Part shown: positions 28,279 through 36,932 of the stretch, in pieces
Layout: every line of letters begins with the position of its first letter
Numbering within the stretch: the stretch's first letter is position 1
Source: an uncultured Clostridia bacterium
GTDB taxonomy: Bacteria > Bacillota > Clostridia > Oscillospirales > UBA644
Assembly: GCA_947305805.1 (NCBI GenBank)
Contig: CAMZEM010000006.1
Coordinates: forward strand, 1 to 41,749
DNA: 41,749 nucleotides
Direction of reading: 5' to 3'
Translations under genes and position numbers: made by a program
The notes under the pieces: generated by a model
Told to the model about the DNA's origin: nothing
The model's database searches: none
What the model saw: only the letters and a program-made list of their open reading frames with translations

Positions 28279-28307
28279 ATTATAACAGAATAATGCCGTC
28301 AAGTCAA
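28279..28307 (-). promoter_or_regulatory. Promoter of the dnaD-to-glnN cluster
   Basis: Minus strand TTGACT, 17 nt ending TGT, TATAAT. Start near 28272, about 30 nt before the dnaD-like gene. It is the only promoter visible outside coding sequence for the five genes down to glnN. Confidence 0.8.
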
Positions 28308-28361
28308 TAGTTATAATAAATTTTCACAAACGCCCTGCCGCATAAAATTCTTACGTCCGTC

Positions 28362-28390
28362 TTGACTAAACCGATTTTAAATGTTATTAT
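28362..28390 (+). promoter_or_regulatory. Promoter of the small membrane protein gene at 28410
   Basis: TTGACT, 17 nt ending TGT, TATTAT. The start would be near 28397, leaving only about 13 nt of leader. Confidence 0.7.
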
Positions 28391-28409
28391 ATAAAAAAAA
28401 CGGATCGGA

Positions 28410-28889
28410 GTGGTAAATACGGAATACCCTGTTTTTTTTAAACGGAAGCGCATCGGTACGGTTGTCTTCAACGCCGTAATGCTTGCCGTTTCGCTTGCGG
28501 CTATGATATACAATATTATAAATGCGGGAGAATACGCCGTGTTTATAGTTACCTCCGCGGTGTTTGCGCTTACGCTTGTTTTCAATATTTTTCTTATTTG
28601 CGAAAAAACGTATGCAATTTATGAGGACAGGATAGTGTCTCTTTCGAAATTCCTTCCGAAAACGGAGATCAAAGCGTCCGAAATTGCCGGAGTAGACTAC
28701 GCAAACGAGCTTCACGACACGCTTAAAATCAGTTACAACACCGACGAATTCGATCTCGTAAAAATATCGGGCGGCAGCGCGGCGTTTGCGGAGCTTGGCG
28801 AGGGAATGTGGACGGCGTATATTTCGAAAAGAGACGTAAACAGACCTCTTGCGGAAATAAAGCTGATTATTGAAAGCATGAAAAAGTAA
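28410..28889 (+). CDS. Membrane protein with PH-like cytoplasmic domain, unknown
   Basis: A 159-residue protein with two hydrophobic helices (about 18-37 and 43-64) followed by a soluble domain of alternating strands. The segment AIYEDRIVSLSKFLPKTEI through DLVKISGG resembles bacterial PH-like domains found behind short membrane anchors; this is inference from pattern only. The start is uncertain: GTG at 28410 follows GGAG directly, and the first in-frame ATG is only at codon 24, inside the first helix. It stands alone between two promoters and has a weak terminator at 28956. Confidence 0.7.
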   Translation: MVNTEYPVFFKRKRIGTVVFNAVMLAVSLAAMIYNIINAGEYAVFIVTSAVFALTLVFNIFLICEKTYAIYEDRIVSLSKFLPKTEIKASEIAGVDYANELHDTLKISYNTDEFDLVKISGGSAAFAELGEGMWTAYISKRDVNRPLAEIKLIIESMKK

Positions 28890-28955
28890 TTTTTTATAAA
28901 TTCTTTCTCAAAACGGGAACTTTCACCGGCTTTTTCAGTCCAAATGCATATATTG

Positions 28956-28988
28956 ACGGAAAAATCGGGGAAATTTCCGTTCATTTTT
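28956..28988 (+). terminator. Weak terminator after the 28410 gene
   Basis: ACGGAAA (28956-28962) pairs with TTTCCGT (28974-28980), followed by TCATTTTT. The rest of 28890-29009 holds nothing else recognisable. Confidence 0.45.
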
Positions 28989-29009
28989 GCGGAAAATAAC
29001 GGGTATCTA

Positions 29010-29038
29010 TTGACAAATCGCAAAAATAATGTTATATT
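29010..29038 (+). promoter_or_regulatory. Promoter of the Ig-repeat lipoprotein gene
   Basis: TTGACA, 17 nt ending TGT, TATATT. Start near 29045. A hairpin GCGCT-GAAAA-AGCGC at 29048-29062 would sit at the very 5' end of the message and could protect it from decay. Confidence 0.75.
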
Positions 29039-29125
29039 ATAATATATGCGCTGAAAAAGCGCCCTTGAACACGCAGATCCAATTACACAGCTGAAAAATA
29101 TTTATTACTCGAAAGGTGGTTCATT

Positions 29126-32100
29126 ATGAAACACAGATTTCATAAGATTACTGCGTTACTCCTCGCAGCCGCAATGCTGGTTGCATTTCTGGCAGCGTGC
29201 GGAGAAGAACCGGTAGACCTTCAGTCGGTTTACAAATTCTCCGAAACAGCAGTAACTCTTAACGCAGGCGAAAACTACGCTCTGCTTATTTACGACGATA
29301 CATACAGCGACAGATCGTATACCGCCGTATGGTCATCCAATAACCCTGCGGCAGTCTCCGTAGAACAGAGCGGATTTATCACGGCTCTTGCGGCAGGCAC
29401 AGCCACGGTTACGGCAAACCTTCATTTTGACAAGGAAAACCAGGACGTAACCCTTAACTGCGCAATAACGGTTCTTGAAACGAACATCGCCGTTACGGGC
29501 GTATCCATAAACGCAATGGAACAGACCCTTGACGTAGGCGGCGTTACCGTTTTAACTCCGACCGTCCTTCCCGCAGACGCAACAAACAAAGCCGTCAGCT
29601 GGACCACTTCCGATCCGTCGGTTGCAATAGTTTCTTCCGGCGTTGTTACCGCTGTCGGCGCAGGTACCGCAATAGTAACCGCAGTTACCGATGACGGCGG
29701 CAAAACGGCAGACTGCATAATCACCGTAAACACTCCCGTAGATACGTTTGAAAGTCTTACGCTCAACAAAACGTCCGTATCCGTTGCGGTAGGCAAGACA
29801 ACCTCGCTTACGGCTACAATCAAGCCTACGGGTATTGCAGCAGACATTATCTGGACGAGCGCGGACGAATCGATAGCAACCGTGCTTAACGGCACCATCA
29901 CGGGCGTTAAAGCCGGTACCACAACGATTACCGCTACATTAAACGACAAGGTTACAAACAAAGTCGCAACATGTAAAGTAACCGTAACGTCCTCAACATC
30001 GTCAACGTCATCCGGTTCGTCTTCTTCCGGAAACTCCGGATCGTCTTCTTCCGGCAACTCCGGTTCTTCCGGTTCTTCTTCGGGCACATCCACTACCGTA
30101 AAGGCAACGAGCGTTAAATTCGACGTTCAGTCCATGACCGTTTACGTAGGCCAGAAAGGTCCGTGGAAATTCAACCCGACCGTTACCCCCGCAAACACAA
30201 CCGAAAAAGGCACATGGACATCCAACAACCCGTCCGTTGCTGCGGTTGACTCAGAGGGTAACATCACAATCGGCGATATCGGTTCAAGCTATTTTGAAAT
30301 GGCAACAATAACCTACACCGTCGGCTCCAAGTCGGCAAGCGGCGTTGTAGTTGTTATGGCTGCAAGCTCCAACCCGAATCCCGAAAACAACGAAACCGAA
30401 AATCAGCAGGGTGAAAACCAGACTCCTTCCGAAAACACAAATCCGAATGAGAATGAGCAGACACCTTCCGAAAATACCGAAACACAGACTCCGTCAACCG
30501 GCGAAAAAGCAGTTACTTCTCTTATTCTTGCAGAAGACACTGCAACAATCAACGTAGGTCAGGCATATGCGATTGAATTTGACGCATATCCGAAGGACGC
30601 TGTGGGAACTTACACCTGGTTAAGCGCAAACGAAGCGATTGCAACGGTTACCGCTTCCGGCGTAGTAACAGGTCAGGCGGTAGGTGAAACCACCGTAACC
30701 GTTACCGAAACGAAGTCCGGCATTTCTCAGACGTGCAAAGTAGTCGTTAAACTTAAAGAGGCCGAATCGGTAACGCTTTCCAACGCAAACGTAACGCTTC
30801 CGCTCGGTCAGACGTATACTCTTTACGCTACCGTAACTCCGGACGACACATCCGAAACATTAACCTGGACATCCCAGTATCCGGAAATTGTTTCCGTATC
30901 TCCTCTTGCGGACGGCAAATCCGCTCTTATCGCATCGCTGCAGAGCGGCACGGTAGTTATAACTGCAAGCACACCGAGCGGCAAGAAAGCAGAATGCACC
31001 GTAGCTTCCGGCGTAACCGGTTATGACTCGGGCGACGTAACACAGCAGGTTTCGTCTAAAATCAAGGTAAGCGTTGTAGTAATCGCAAGCGGAGACCTTG
31101 AACAGGGCAATGCATATTCCGCATACCTCACGTTCTCTCCCGCGCTTTCCACCGCGCAGCAGGCAACGCTTATGTATGCAATAAGCACTCAGGACAATAC
31201 CGTAGCAATTACAAGAACATCGGCAAACGACTACACGAAAAACAGCTTCACAATCACCCCGACCGTCGCTGCGGGTTCCGCAACTCTGACGGGATTTGTA
31301 AGCTCTTCCGACGCATCATTGCAGTTTGAATACGAGCCGAAGACGGTTTCGATTCTTTCTCCCTCGGCGGATATAAAGACACCTATTAAATCTCTTACAA
31401 TGAGTCCCACATCCCTGTCGCTTTACTCCAAAGCTACTTCGGTTATAGCCGTTACTCCCACACCGTCCAACAATGACGATGAATTAACATGGTTCTCTTC
31501 CAATGAGTCGGTAGCAAAAGTTGTAGGCAACAAGTTCAGCGCAACCGTTATCGCGGTAGGCGCGGGAACTGCCACTATCACAGCAAAAACACGCGGAAAT
31601 CTTACCACAAACAAGGTAACCGCTACATGCAGAGTAACTGTAAGTGCAACCGGATCTGTTGATACAGGCAGAAGTGTTATCGGTGTAATGCAGGGCTCAA
31701 CATATCAGCCTACAAATGCAGACATCGGAGCGACCGGTTCGTTTGCTATGAGTCCCACATGGACACCTGGCAGCGTGTTTGTTTCCGGCGGAACGGATAA
31801 TTCATACGCACTGACCATTGACAAAAACGGTCTTATTACCATTGGCGACAATGTTCCCATCGGCACTACTCTTGCAACATCCGTAAGCTACGCCATTGCA
31901 AACGCAGGCACACTCGTTCAGAAAGACTTTACCATTATGGTAATTAACGCCAAGGCAACAGGATCAACCACCTCTGCTCCGACAGTAACGATGAATGTCT
32001 CCGTTGGCGACATCGGTGATTTCAGCAACTATCCCGGAACATACTATACCTCGGATAATCCTCAAGTTGTCAGAATTAATAATAGTACATGGTATGCGGA

Positions 32101-32752
32101 AAAAGCAGGTACCACAAGTATTCATATCTATGACAAAGATGGCGACGGCAAGGTTGAATTGATTACTGTTAAATTCGTAGTCGGCAACCCTGTTATCGAA
32201 AAAACGATTAATGTAGATGAACTCATTCAGATTGCGGATATTTCCGAATTAAGCGGAAAAACAATTAAGGGAATCTCTTCAAGCAGTAGCTCAAGAGTAT
32301 CCGTTTCATCTGTTAACGGACAGTATGTTTTAAAGGGAGAATCAGGCGGTTCTGCCGATGTAACAGTTACTTTAGGCGATGATTCACAATATATTATCAG
32401 AGTAACTGTAAGATCTTCATCAAGTTCAGGAAGTTCAAGTTCAACAACCACCTCTCCAAAACTTTCCCTTAGTCCCTCTTCTTCTGTAAAAGGAGGAAGC
32501 GAGGTTAAAGCAACCCTGTCTAATTTAAACAGTATGCATCGGGATATTCTGTGGAAGATCACTGGTTCAGGTGCAACGTTTGAGGGAGGGGTAAAAGAGA
32601 TCTCTTATTCTGCAACAGTATTGACAAAAGAAGAAGTAATTGTTTATACTGCTGATGTAACAGAGGAAACAGTAGTTAAAATTGAAGCATATTATAAAAC
32701 TTCCGAATCTAAAATTGGTGAGATAACTCTTACAATCAAACCTCAGTCTTAA
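29126..32752 (+). CDS. Large surface lipoprotein with bacterial Ig-like (Big2) repeats
   Basis: A 1208-residue lipoprotein with signal peptide and lipobox LAAC (Cys25). Big2-type repeats are recognisable near 37-117, 122-202, 207-288, 463-542, 546-628 and 754-839 by motifs such as WTSSDPSVA and VGAGTATITA. More diverged Ig-like modules occupy 327-412, 644-745 and 843-1096. A Ser/Gly linker lies at 289-323, an Asn/Glu/Thr linker at 413-460 and a Ser linker at 1097-1109. No catalytic or sortase domain is seen. Big2 domains commonly serve as stalks or adhesins, so a role in cell-surface display or binding is inferred. AAAGGTGG precedes the ATG. DNA after about 31980 is visibly AT-richer with different codon use. 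Confidence 0.88.
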   Translation: MKHRFHKITALLLAAAMLVAFLAACGEEPVDLQSVYKFSETAVTLNAGENYALLIYDDTYSDRSYTAVWSSNNPAAVSVEQSGFITALAAGTATVTANLHFDKENQDVTLNCAITVLETNIAVTGVSINAMEQTLDVGGVTVLTPTVLPADATNKAVSWTTSDPSVAIVSSGVVTAVGAGTAIVTAVTDDGGKTADCIITVNTPVDTFESLTLNKTSVSVAVGKTTSLTATIKPTGIAADIIWTSADESIATVLNGTITGVKAGTTTITATLNDKVTNKVATCKVTVTSSTSSTSSGSSSSGNSGSSSSGNSGSSGSSSGTSTTVKATSVKFDVQSMTVYVGQKGPWKFNPTVTPANTTEKGTWTSNNPSVAAVDSEGNITIGDIGSSYFEMATITYTVGSKSASGVVVVMAASSNPNPENNETENQQGENQTPSENTNPNENEQTPSENTETQTPSTGEKAVTSLILAEDTATINVGQAYAIEFDAYPKDAVGTYTWLSANEAIATVTASGVVTGQAVGETTVTVTETKSGISQTCKVVVKLKEAESVTLSNANVTLPLGQTYTLYATVTPDDTSETLTWTSQYPEIVSVSPLADGKSALIASLQSGTVVITASTPSGKKAECTVASGVTGYDSGDVTQQVSSKIKVSVVVIASGDLEQGNAYSAYLTFSPALSTAQQATLMYAISTQDNTVAITRTSANDYTKNSFTITPTVAAGSATLTGFVSSSDASLQFEYEPKTVSILSPSADIKTPIKSLTMSPTSLSLYSKATSVIAVTPTPSNNDDELTWFSSNESVAKVVGNKFSATVIAVGAGTATITAKTRGNLTTNKVTATCRVTVSATGSVDTGRSVIGVMQGSTYQPTNADIGATGSFAMSPTWTPGSVFVSGGTDNSYALTIDKNGLITIGDNVPIGTTLATSVSYAIANAGTLVQKDFTIMVINAKATGSTTSAPTVTMNVSVGDIGDFSNYPGTYYTSDNPQVVRINNSTWYAEKAGTTSIHIYDKDGDGKVELITVKFVVGNPVIEKTINVDELIQIADISELSGKTIKGISSSSSSRVSVSSVNGQYVLKGESGGSADVTVTLGDDSQYIIRVTVRSSSSSGSSSSTTTSPKLSLSPSSSVKGGSEVKATLSNLNSMHRDILWKITGSGATFEGGVKEISYSATVLTKEEVIVYTADVTEETVVKIEAYYKTSESKIGEITLTIKPQS
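30017..30064 (+). repeat. Two tandem 24-nt copies in the Ser/Gly linker
   Basis: Positions 30017-30040 and 30041-30064 encode SSSSGNSG twice and differ at two third-codon positions (22 of 24 identical). A shorter, imperfect SSGSSSG continues the pattern. This suggests recent slippage or unequal exchange that could change linker length. Confidence 0.85.
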
Positions 32753-32791
32753 TAGTCTAGAATAAAACGATATTAAACAACAGCAAAAATC

Positions 32792-32824
32792 GGGGAAGCG
32801 CTTACGGCGCTTCCCCTGTTTTTT
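32792..32824. terminator. Bidirectional terminator
   Basis: GGGGAAGCGC (32792-32801), 5-nt loop, GCGCTTCCCC (32807-32816): a perfect 10-bp stem. It has a T-run after it on the plus strand and an A-run before it. It serves both the lipoprotein gene and the converging U32 gene. Confidence 0.92.
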
Positions 32825-32835
32825 ATATTCGGTTT

Positions 32836-34065
32836 TCAGTCAATCTTTTTTCTTCTCACAAACGAGTAGGGCGGAACGTAGTCTTCATATTCGATGTATA
32901 CGGGCATTTCGGCGTGCGGCGCGGAAAGAATAAACTCGCCGTTTTCATTATACATTCTGCCTATAGTAAACGTCTGATACGGTCTGCCGGGAGAGATTAT
33001 TTCGCACGTTTCGCCTACCGAAAACTTGTTTCGCTGAGATACTTTTAGCAGTTTTTTTGCGGGATCGTATCTTTCAACCGTGGCTATAAGCTCATAGTCG
33101 CGGATATACGAAGATTCCTTGTAATTCTGTCCGTTCTGCGGTTTTCCGAAGTAAAATCCCTCGTAATATTCCCTGTGGCTTACCTTGCAGACCTCTTCAT
33201 AGTAGCTTTCGAGGTTTTCGGAATACTTCATAATGTCCGTAAAGCAGTCGTCAACGGCTTTTCTGTATGCCGCGGTAACGGAAGCCACGTAAAACTCCGT
33301 TTTTACGCGACCTTCTATCTTAAAGCTGTTTATTCCGGCGCGGACAAGCTCGGGAATATGCGTTATCATGCATATATCGCGCGAATTCATTATATACGTT
33401 CCCGTGTCAGTCTCTTCAATCGGGAAATATTCGCCGGGACGCTTTTCTTCCGTAAGCGCGTATTTCCACCTGCACGGCTGAGCGCATTCGCCTCTGTTTG
33501 CGCTTCTGCCCGCCATGAAATCCGAAAGAAGACATCTGCCTGAATACGATACGCACATCGCGCCGTGAACGAAAGCTTCAAGTTCGAGATCGTCGGGAAT
33601 GTTCTCTCTTATCCGCGATATTTCGTCAAGCGAAAGCTCTCTGCCAAGAACTATGCGTTTCGCGCCCGTTTCGTACCAGAATCTGCAGGACTCCGAGTTT
33701 ACGGTTGACGCCTGTGTTGAAATATGTATTTCGAGGTTCGGCGCATATTTTTTTGTTAACATCAGAAGTCCGGGGTCGGTAACTATCACACCGTCTGCGC
33801 CCGCGTCCGCAACGCCTTTTATGTATTCGGGAAACATCTCCGTTTCGTCGTCGTGAGGGACTGCGTTGCACGCAACGTATACTTTTGCGCCTTTTGTATG
33901 CGCAAAATCAATGCCTGCCGCCATATCGCGCGGCGGAAAGTTTGCCGAGGCGGTTCTGAGCGAAAAATGCTCGCCGCCGATATAGACAGCGTCCGCGCCG
34001 TATAAAACGGCGTAAACGAGCTTTGAATAATCGCCTGCGGGGGATAAAATTTCGGGTTTTTTCAT
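32836..34065 (-). CDS. U32-family protein, probable tRNA hydroxylation factor (TrhP-like)
   Basis: A 409-residue member of the so-called peptidase U32 family. Characterised relatives (RlhA, TrhP/YrrO) take part in RNA hydroxylation, TrhP making 5-hydroxyuridine at tRNA position 34; that role is inferred here. The signature EAFVHGAMCVSYSGRC (163-178) and NRGECAQPC (190-198) supply conserved cysteines 171, 178, 194 and 198, and Cys232 follows in RDICM. These fit an iron-sulfur site. A barrel is followed by a small beta domain at the C terminus. The start has CGGAG upstream. It lies 52 nt after gpmI with a terminator in between and no room for a promoter. Confidence 0.88.
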   Translation of the reverse strand: MKKPEILSPAGDYSKLVYAVLYGADAVYIGGEHFSLRTASANFPPRDMAAGIDFAHTKGAKVYVACNAVPHDDETEMFPEYIKGVADAGADGVIVTDPGLLMLTKKYAPNLEIHISTQASTVNSESCRFWYETGAKRIVLGRELSLDEISRIRENIPDDLELEAFVHGAMCVSYSGRCLLSDFMAGRSANRGECAQPCRWKYALTEEKRPGEYFPIEETDTGTYIMNSRDICMITHIPELVRAGINSFKIEGRVKTEFYVASVTAAYRKAVDDCFTDIMKYSENLESYYEEVCKVSHREYYEGFYFGKPQNGQNYKESSYIRDYELIATVERYDPAKKLLKVSQRNKFSVGETCEIISPGRPYQTFTIGRMYNENGEFILSAPHAEMPVYIEYEDYVPPYSFVRRKKID

Positions 34066-34080
34066 CTGAAATCTCCGTAA

Positions 34081-34111
34081 AAATCAGCCGCGTCCCTGAA
34101 AGAACGCGGCT
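34081..34111 (-). terminator. Terminator between gpmI and the U32 gene
   Basis: AGCCGCGT (34086-34093) pairs with ACGCGGCT (34104-34111), 10-nt loop, followed on the minus strand by GATTTTT. It starts right after the gpmI stop and ends within 16 nt of the U32 start codon, so U32 is probably expressed by partial read-through. Confidence 0.85.
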
Positions 34112-34117
34112 TTTTTG

Positions 34118-35686
34118 CTATTTTATTATGCTGTCAAGCCACATTGAGGGTTTTTCTATACCCATTATCTTCACTACCGTTGCGGCAACGTTTGCAAGTC
34201 CGAAAGAACCGGGGGCGATTTCGTATTTTTCGTTTTTGTCGTAAACAATAAACGGAACGGGGTTTAAGGTGTGCGCCGTCTTCGGTTTCGGGGGCTGACC
34301 CTCTTTCTTTTTCTCGTACATTTCGTCCGCATTGCCGTGGTCTGCGGTAACAAGAAGCGTATAGCCCGCCTTGTCAACGGCTTCGATTATTCTCGCAAGG
34401 CAGATATCAACCGTTGCAACGGCAATCTGCGCCGCGGCGTAGTTTCCGGTATGTCCCACCATGTCGCCGTTCGGGAAATTGCAGCGGATAAAATCGTATT
34501 CGCCGCTTAAAATCACTTCGCAGAGTCTGTCGGTTATTTCTGCGGCTTTCATCCACGGCCTCTGTTCGAAAGGAACGATATCGGAAGGTATTTCTTCAAA
34601 AACTTCGAGTTTGTCGTTGAATTTCTCACTGCGGTTGCCGTTCCAGAAATATGTAACGTGGCCGTATTTCTGAGTTTCGGATATGGCGAACTGTTTTTTG
34701 CCGTGTTTTACGAGAAGCTCGGAGAGCGTGTGTTTGATGCTCGGCGGAGAAACGAGGTAGTTTTTGGGTATTTTAAGGTCGCCGTCGTATTCGAGCATGC
34801 CGGCATACATAACCTTGGGCGAACGGACTTTGTCAAATTTGTCAAACGTATCGCCGCCGTCAAAGGTTTTGCTTATCTCTATTGCTCTGTCGCCGCGGAA
34901 GTTGAAAAGCACGAAACTGTCACCGTCGTTTACGGTGCCTACGGGTTTGCCGTTATTTGCGATAACAAACGGGGGAATATCCTGGTCTATCGCGCCTGTT
35001 TCTGCCCTGAGCGTTTCGAGAGCTTTGGATGCGGACTCAAAATATCTGCCGTCTCCCAGAACGTGGGTATGCCAGCCCTTTTCAACCATTGCCCAGTTTG
35101 CCTCGTAGCGGTCCATTGTTATCTGCATACGTCCGCCGCCGGAAGCGATTTTTGCGTCGAAAGAGGAATCCGAAAGTTCGGAGAGCACTTTTTCAAGCTC
35201 GTCTATATACTGGGGAGCGGAAGTTGCGGGAACGTCACGTCCGTCAAGAAGAATATGAACTCTTACCGTTTTTACACCGTCCTCTTTTGCTCTGCGGATA
35301 AGCGCGAATAGGTGTTTTATGTTTGAATGTACGTTTCCGTCCGAAAGAAGACCGAGAAAATGCATTGCGCCGTTTTTGCAGAAAGAAACGAGGTTTTTCC
35401 ATGTTTCGGATTCAAAAATCTTTCCGCTTTCTATGCTTTCGTTAACGAGTTTTGCGCCCTGCGAGTATATCTGGCCGCAGCCGAGAGCGTTGTGTCCAAC
35501 CTCGCTGTTGCCCATATCGTCGTCGGAGGGAAGACCTACCGCCGTGCCGTGAGCCTTGATATCCACGTAGGGACACGTTGCTTTTAATCTGTCAAGAACG
35601 GGCGTATATGCGCTCATTACGGCGTTACCGTAATCGCTCGCATTTGTGCCTACGCCGTCCATTACAACAAGTACTGTTTTTTTCAT
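34118..35686 (-). CDS. gpmI: 2,3-bisphosphoglycerate-independent phosphoglycerate mutase
   Basis: Interconverts 3- and 2-phosphoglycerate in lower glycolysis using two manganese ions and a phosphoserine intermediate. The 522-residue length is typical. Metal ligand Asp10 lies in VVMDGVG, catalytic Ser61 in DDDMGNSEVGHN, and the C-terminal metal motif is TADHGNADEM. The central phosphotransferase insert contains LSDGNVHSN and LLDGRDVPATSA. It begins 10 nt after the icd stop, so it is in the rhaA-icd-gpmI unit, and ends just before a terminator. Confidence 0.97.
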   Translation of the reverse strand: MKKTVLVVMDGVGTNASDYGNAVMSAYTPVLDRLKATCPYVDIKAHGTAVGLPSDDDMGNSEVGHNALGCGQIYSQGAKLVNESIESGKIFESETWKNLVSFCKNGAMHFLGLLSDGNVHSNIKHLFALIRRAKEDGVKTVRVHILLDGRDVPATSAPQYIDELEKVLSELSDSSFDAKIASGGGRMQITMDRYEANWAMVEKGWHTHVLGDGRYFESASKALETLRAETGAIDQDIPPFVIANNGKPVGTVNDGDSFVLFNFRGDRAIEISKTFDGGDTFDKFDKVRSPKVMYAGMLEYDGDLKIPKNYLVSPPSIKHTLSELLVKHGKKQFAISETQKYGHVTYFWNGNRSEKFNDKLEVFEEIPSDIVPFEQRPWMKAAEITDRLCEVILSGEYDFIRCNFPNGDMVGHTGNYAAAQIAVATVDICLARIIEAVDKAGYTLLVTADHGNADEMYEKKKEGQPPKPKTAHTLNPVPFIVYDKNEKYEIAPGSFGLANVAATVVKIMGIEKPSMWLDSIIK

Positions 35687-35696
35687 CGCTTTTTCC

Positions 35697-36917
35697 TTAT
35701 TCCTGATTCATTGATTTTTCGAGATTTGATTTGATATGACAAAGAAGCTCGTCAAGATTTACCGCTTTTTTGTTTTCTATTGTCGAAAGCGCCGCAAGAG
35801 ATTTTGTCATAATGCCGCTTTCAACGGTTTTTATGCACGCATTTTCAAGTTTGTTTGCAAAATCGCAAAGCTCATTTATTCCGTCAAGCTCGCCGCGCTT
35901 TCTCAGTCCGCCCGTCCACGCAAAAATCGTTGCTATCGGGTTAGTGGACGTTTTTTCGCCGCGAAGATGAGCGTAATAATGGCGCTGGACGGTGCCGTGC
36001 GCCGCCTCATACTCAAAATTGCCGTCGGGCGAAACGAGCACGGACGTCATCATGGCAAGATCGCCGAAAGCCGTTGCAAGCATATCGGACATAACATCGC
36101 CGTCGTAATTTTTGCATGCCCAGATAAAACCGCCTTCGGAACGGATTACTCTTGCAACCGCGTCGTCAATGAGCGTGTAAAAATAGTCTTCAAGACCTGC
36201 CGCCCCGAATTTTTCGCGGTATTCGCCGTCGTAAATTTCCTGAAAAATATCCTTGAAGCGGTGATCGTAAGTTTTGGAAATGGTATCTTTTGCCGCAAAC
36301 CAGATCGGCTGACGCGTAGAAAGCGCATAGTTAAAGCATGCGCGGGCAAAAGACGCTATGCTCGCGTCTGTATTGTGCATGCCCATAACAACGCCGTTTC
36401 CGTCAAATTCCTTTACGGTAAGGCGTTTTTCCTCGCCGTTTTTACCGGTTATGACAAGCTCGGCTTTCGATCCGGCTTCAACCTTTGACTCAACTGCGGA
36501 ATATATATCGCCGTATGCGTGACGCGCAATCGTAATAGGCTTTTTCCATGTGGGAATATACGGTTTTATGCCGTTAATGAGTATCGGAGCGCGGAAAACC
36601 GTGCCGTCAAGAATCGCTCTGATCGTTCCGTTCGGGCTTTTCCACATCTTCTTTAATTTATACTCTTCAACGCGCTGCGCATTCGGAGTAATCGTTGCGC
36701 ATTTTACCGCCACTCCGTATTTTTTCGTTGCGTTTGCGGCGTCAACGGTTACGCGGTCGTCCGTTTTGTCTCTGTTTTCAAGCCCGAGATCGTAATATTC
36801 GGTTTTAAGGTCGATATACGGGCAGAGAAGCTCGTCTTTCGTTTTCTGCCAGATAATCCGGGTCATTTCGTCGCCGTCCATCTCAACGAGCGGCGTTTTC
36901 ATCTGTATTTTTTTCAT
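35697..36917 (-). CDS. icd: NADP-dependent isocitrate dehydrogenase, eukaryotic-like type
   Basis: Oxidative decarboxylation of isocitrate to 2-oxoglutarate, feeding glutamate and glutamine synthesis. The 406-residue protein has the homodimeric, eukaryote-like layout: [15 protein letters not shown] at the start, [30 protein letters not shown], and the cofactor-binding [15 protein letters not shown] preference is inferred from similarity. The gene is 15 nt after rhaA and 10 nt before gpmI. No other TCA-cycle gene is nearby. The ATG is preceded by an AAGGA-type ribosome binding site. Confidence 0.95.
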   Translation of the reverse strand: MKKIQMKTPLVEMDGDEMTRIIWQKTKDELLCPYIDLKTEYYDLGLENRDKTDDRVTVDAANATKKYGVAVKCATITPNAQRVEEYKLKKMWKSPNGTIRAILDGTVFRAPILINGIKPYIPTWKKPITIARHAYGDIYSAVESKVEAGSKAELVITGKNGEEKRLTVKEFDGNGVVMGMHNTDASIASFARACFNYALSTRQPIWFAAKDTISKTYDHRFKDIFQEIYDGEYREKFGAAGLEDYFYTLIDDAVARVIRSEGGFIWACKNYDGDVMSDMLATAFGDLAMMTSVLVSPDGNFEYEAAHGTVQRHYYAHLRGEKTSTNPIATIFAWTGGLRKRGELDGINELCDFANKLENACIKTVESGIMTKSLAALSTIENKKAVNLDELLCHIKSNLEKSMNQE

Positions 36918-36932
36918 AAATATCCTTTAAGG

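Noticed and set aside
28890-29125. Additional small gene between the PH-like gene and the lipoprotein
   Set aside because: No frame with a ribosome binding site; only a weak terminator, a promoter and a 5' hairpin.
30000-30090. CRISPR-like repeats
   Set aside because: The repeats are in frame, encode a Ser/Gly linker and have no spacers.
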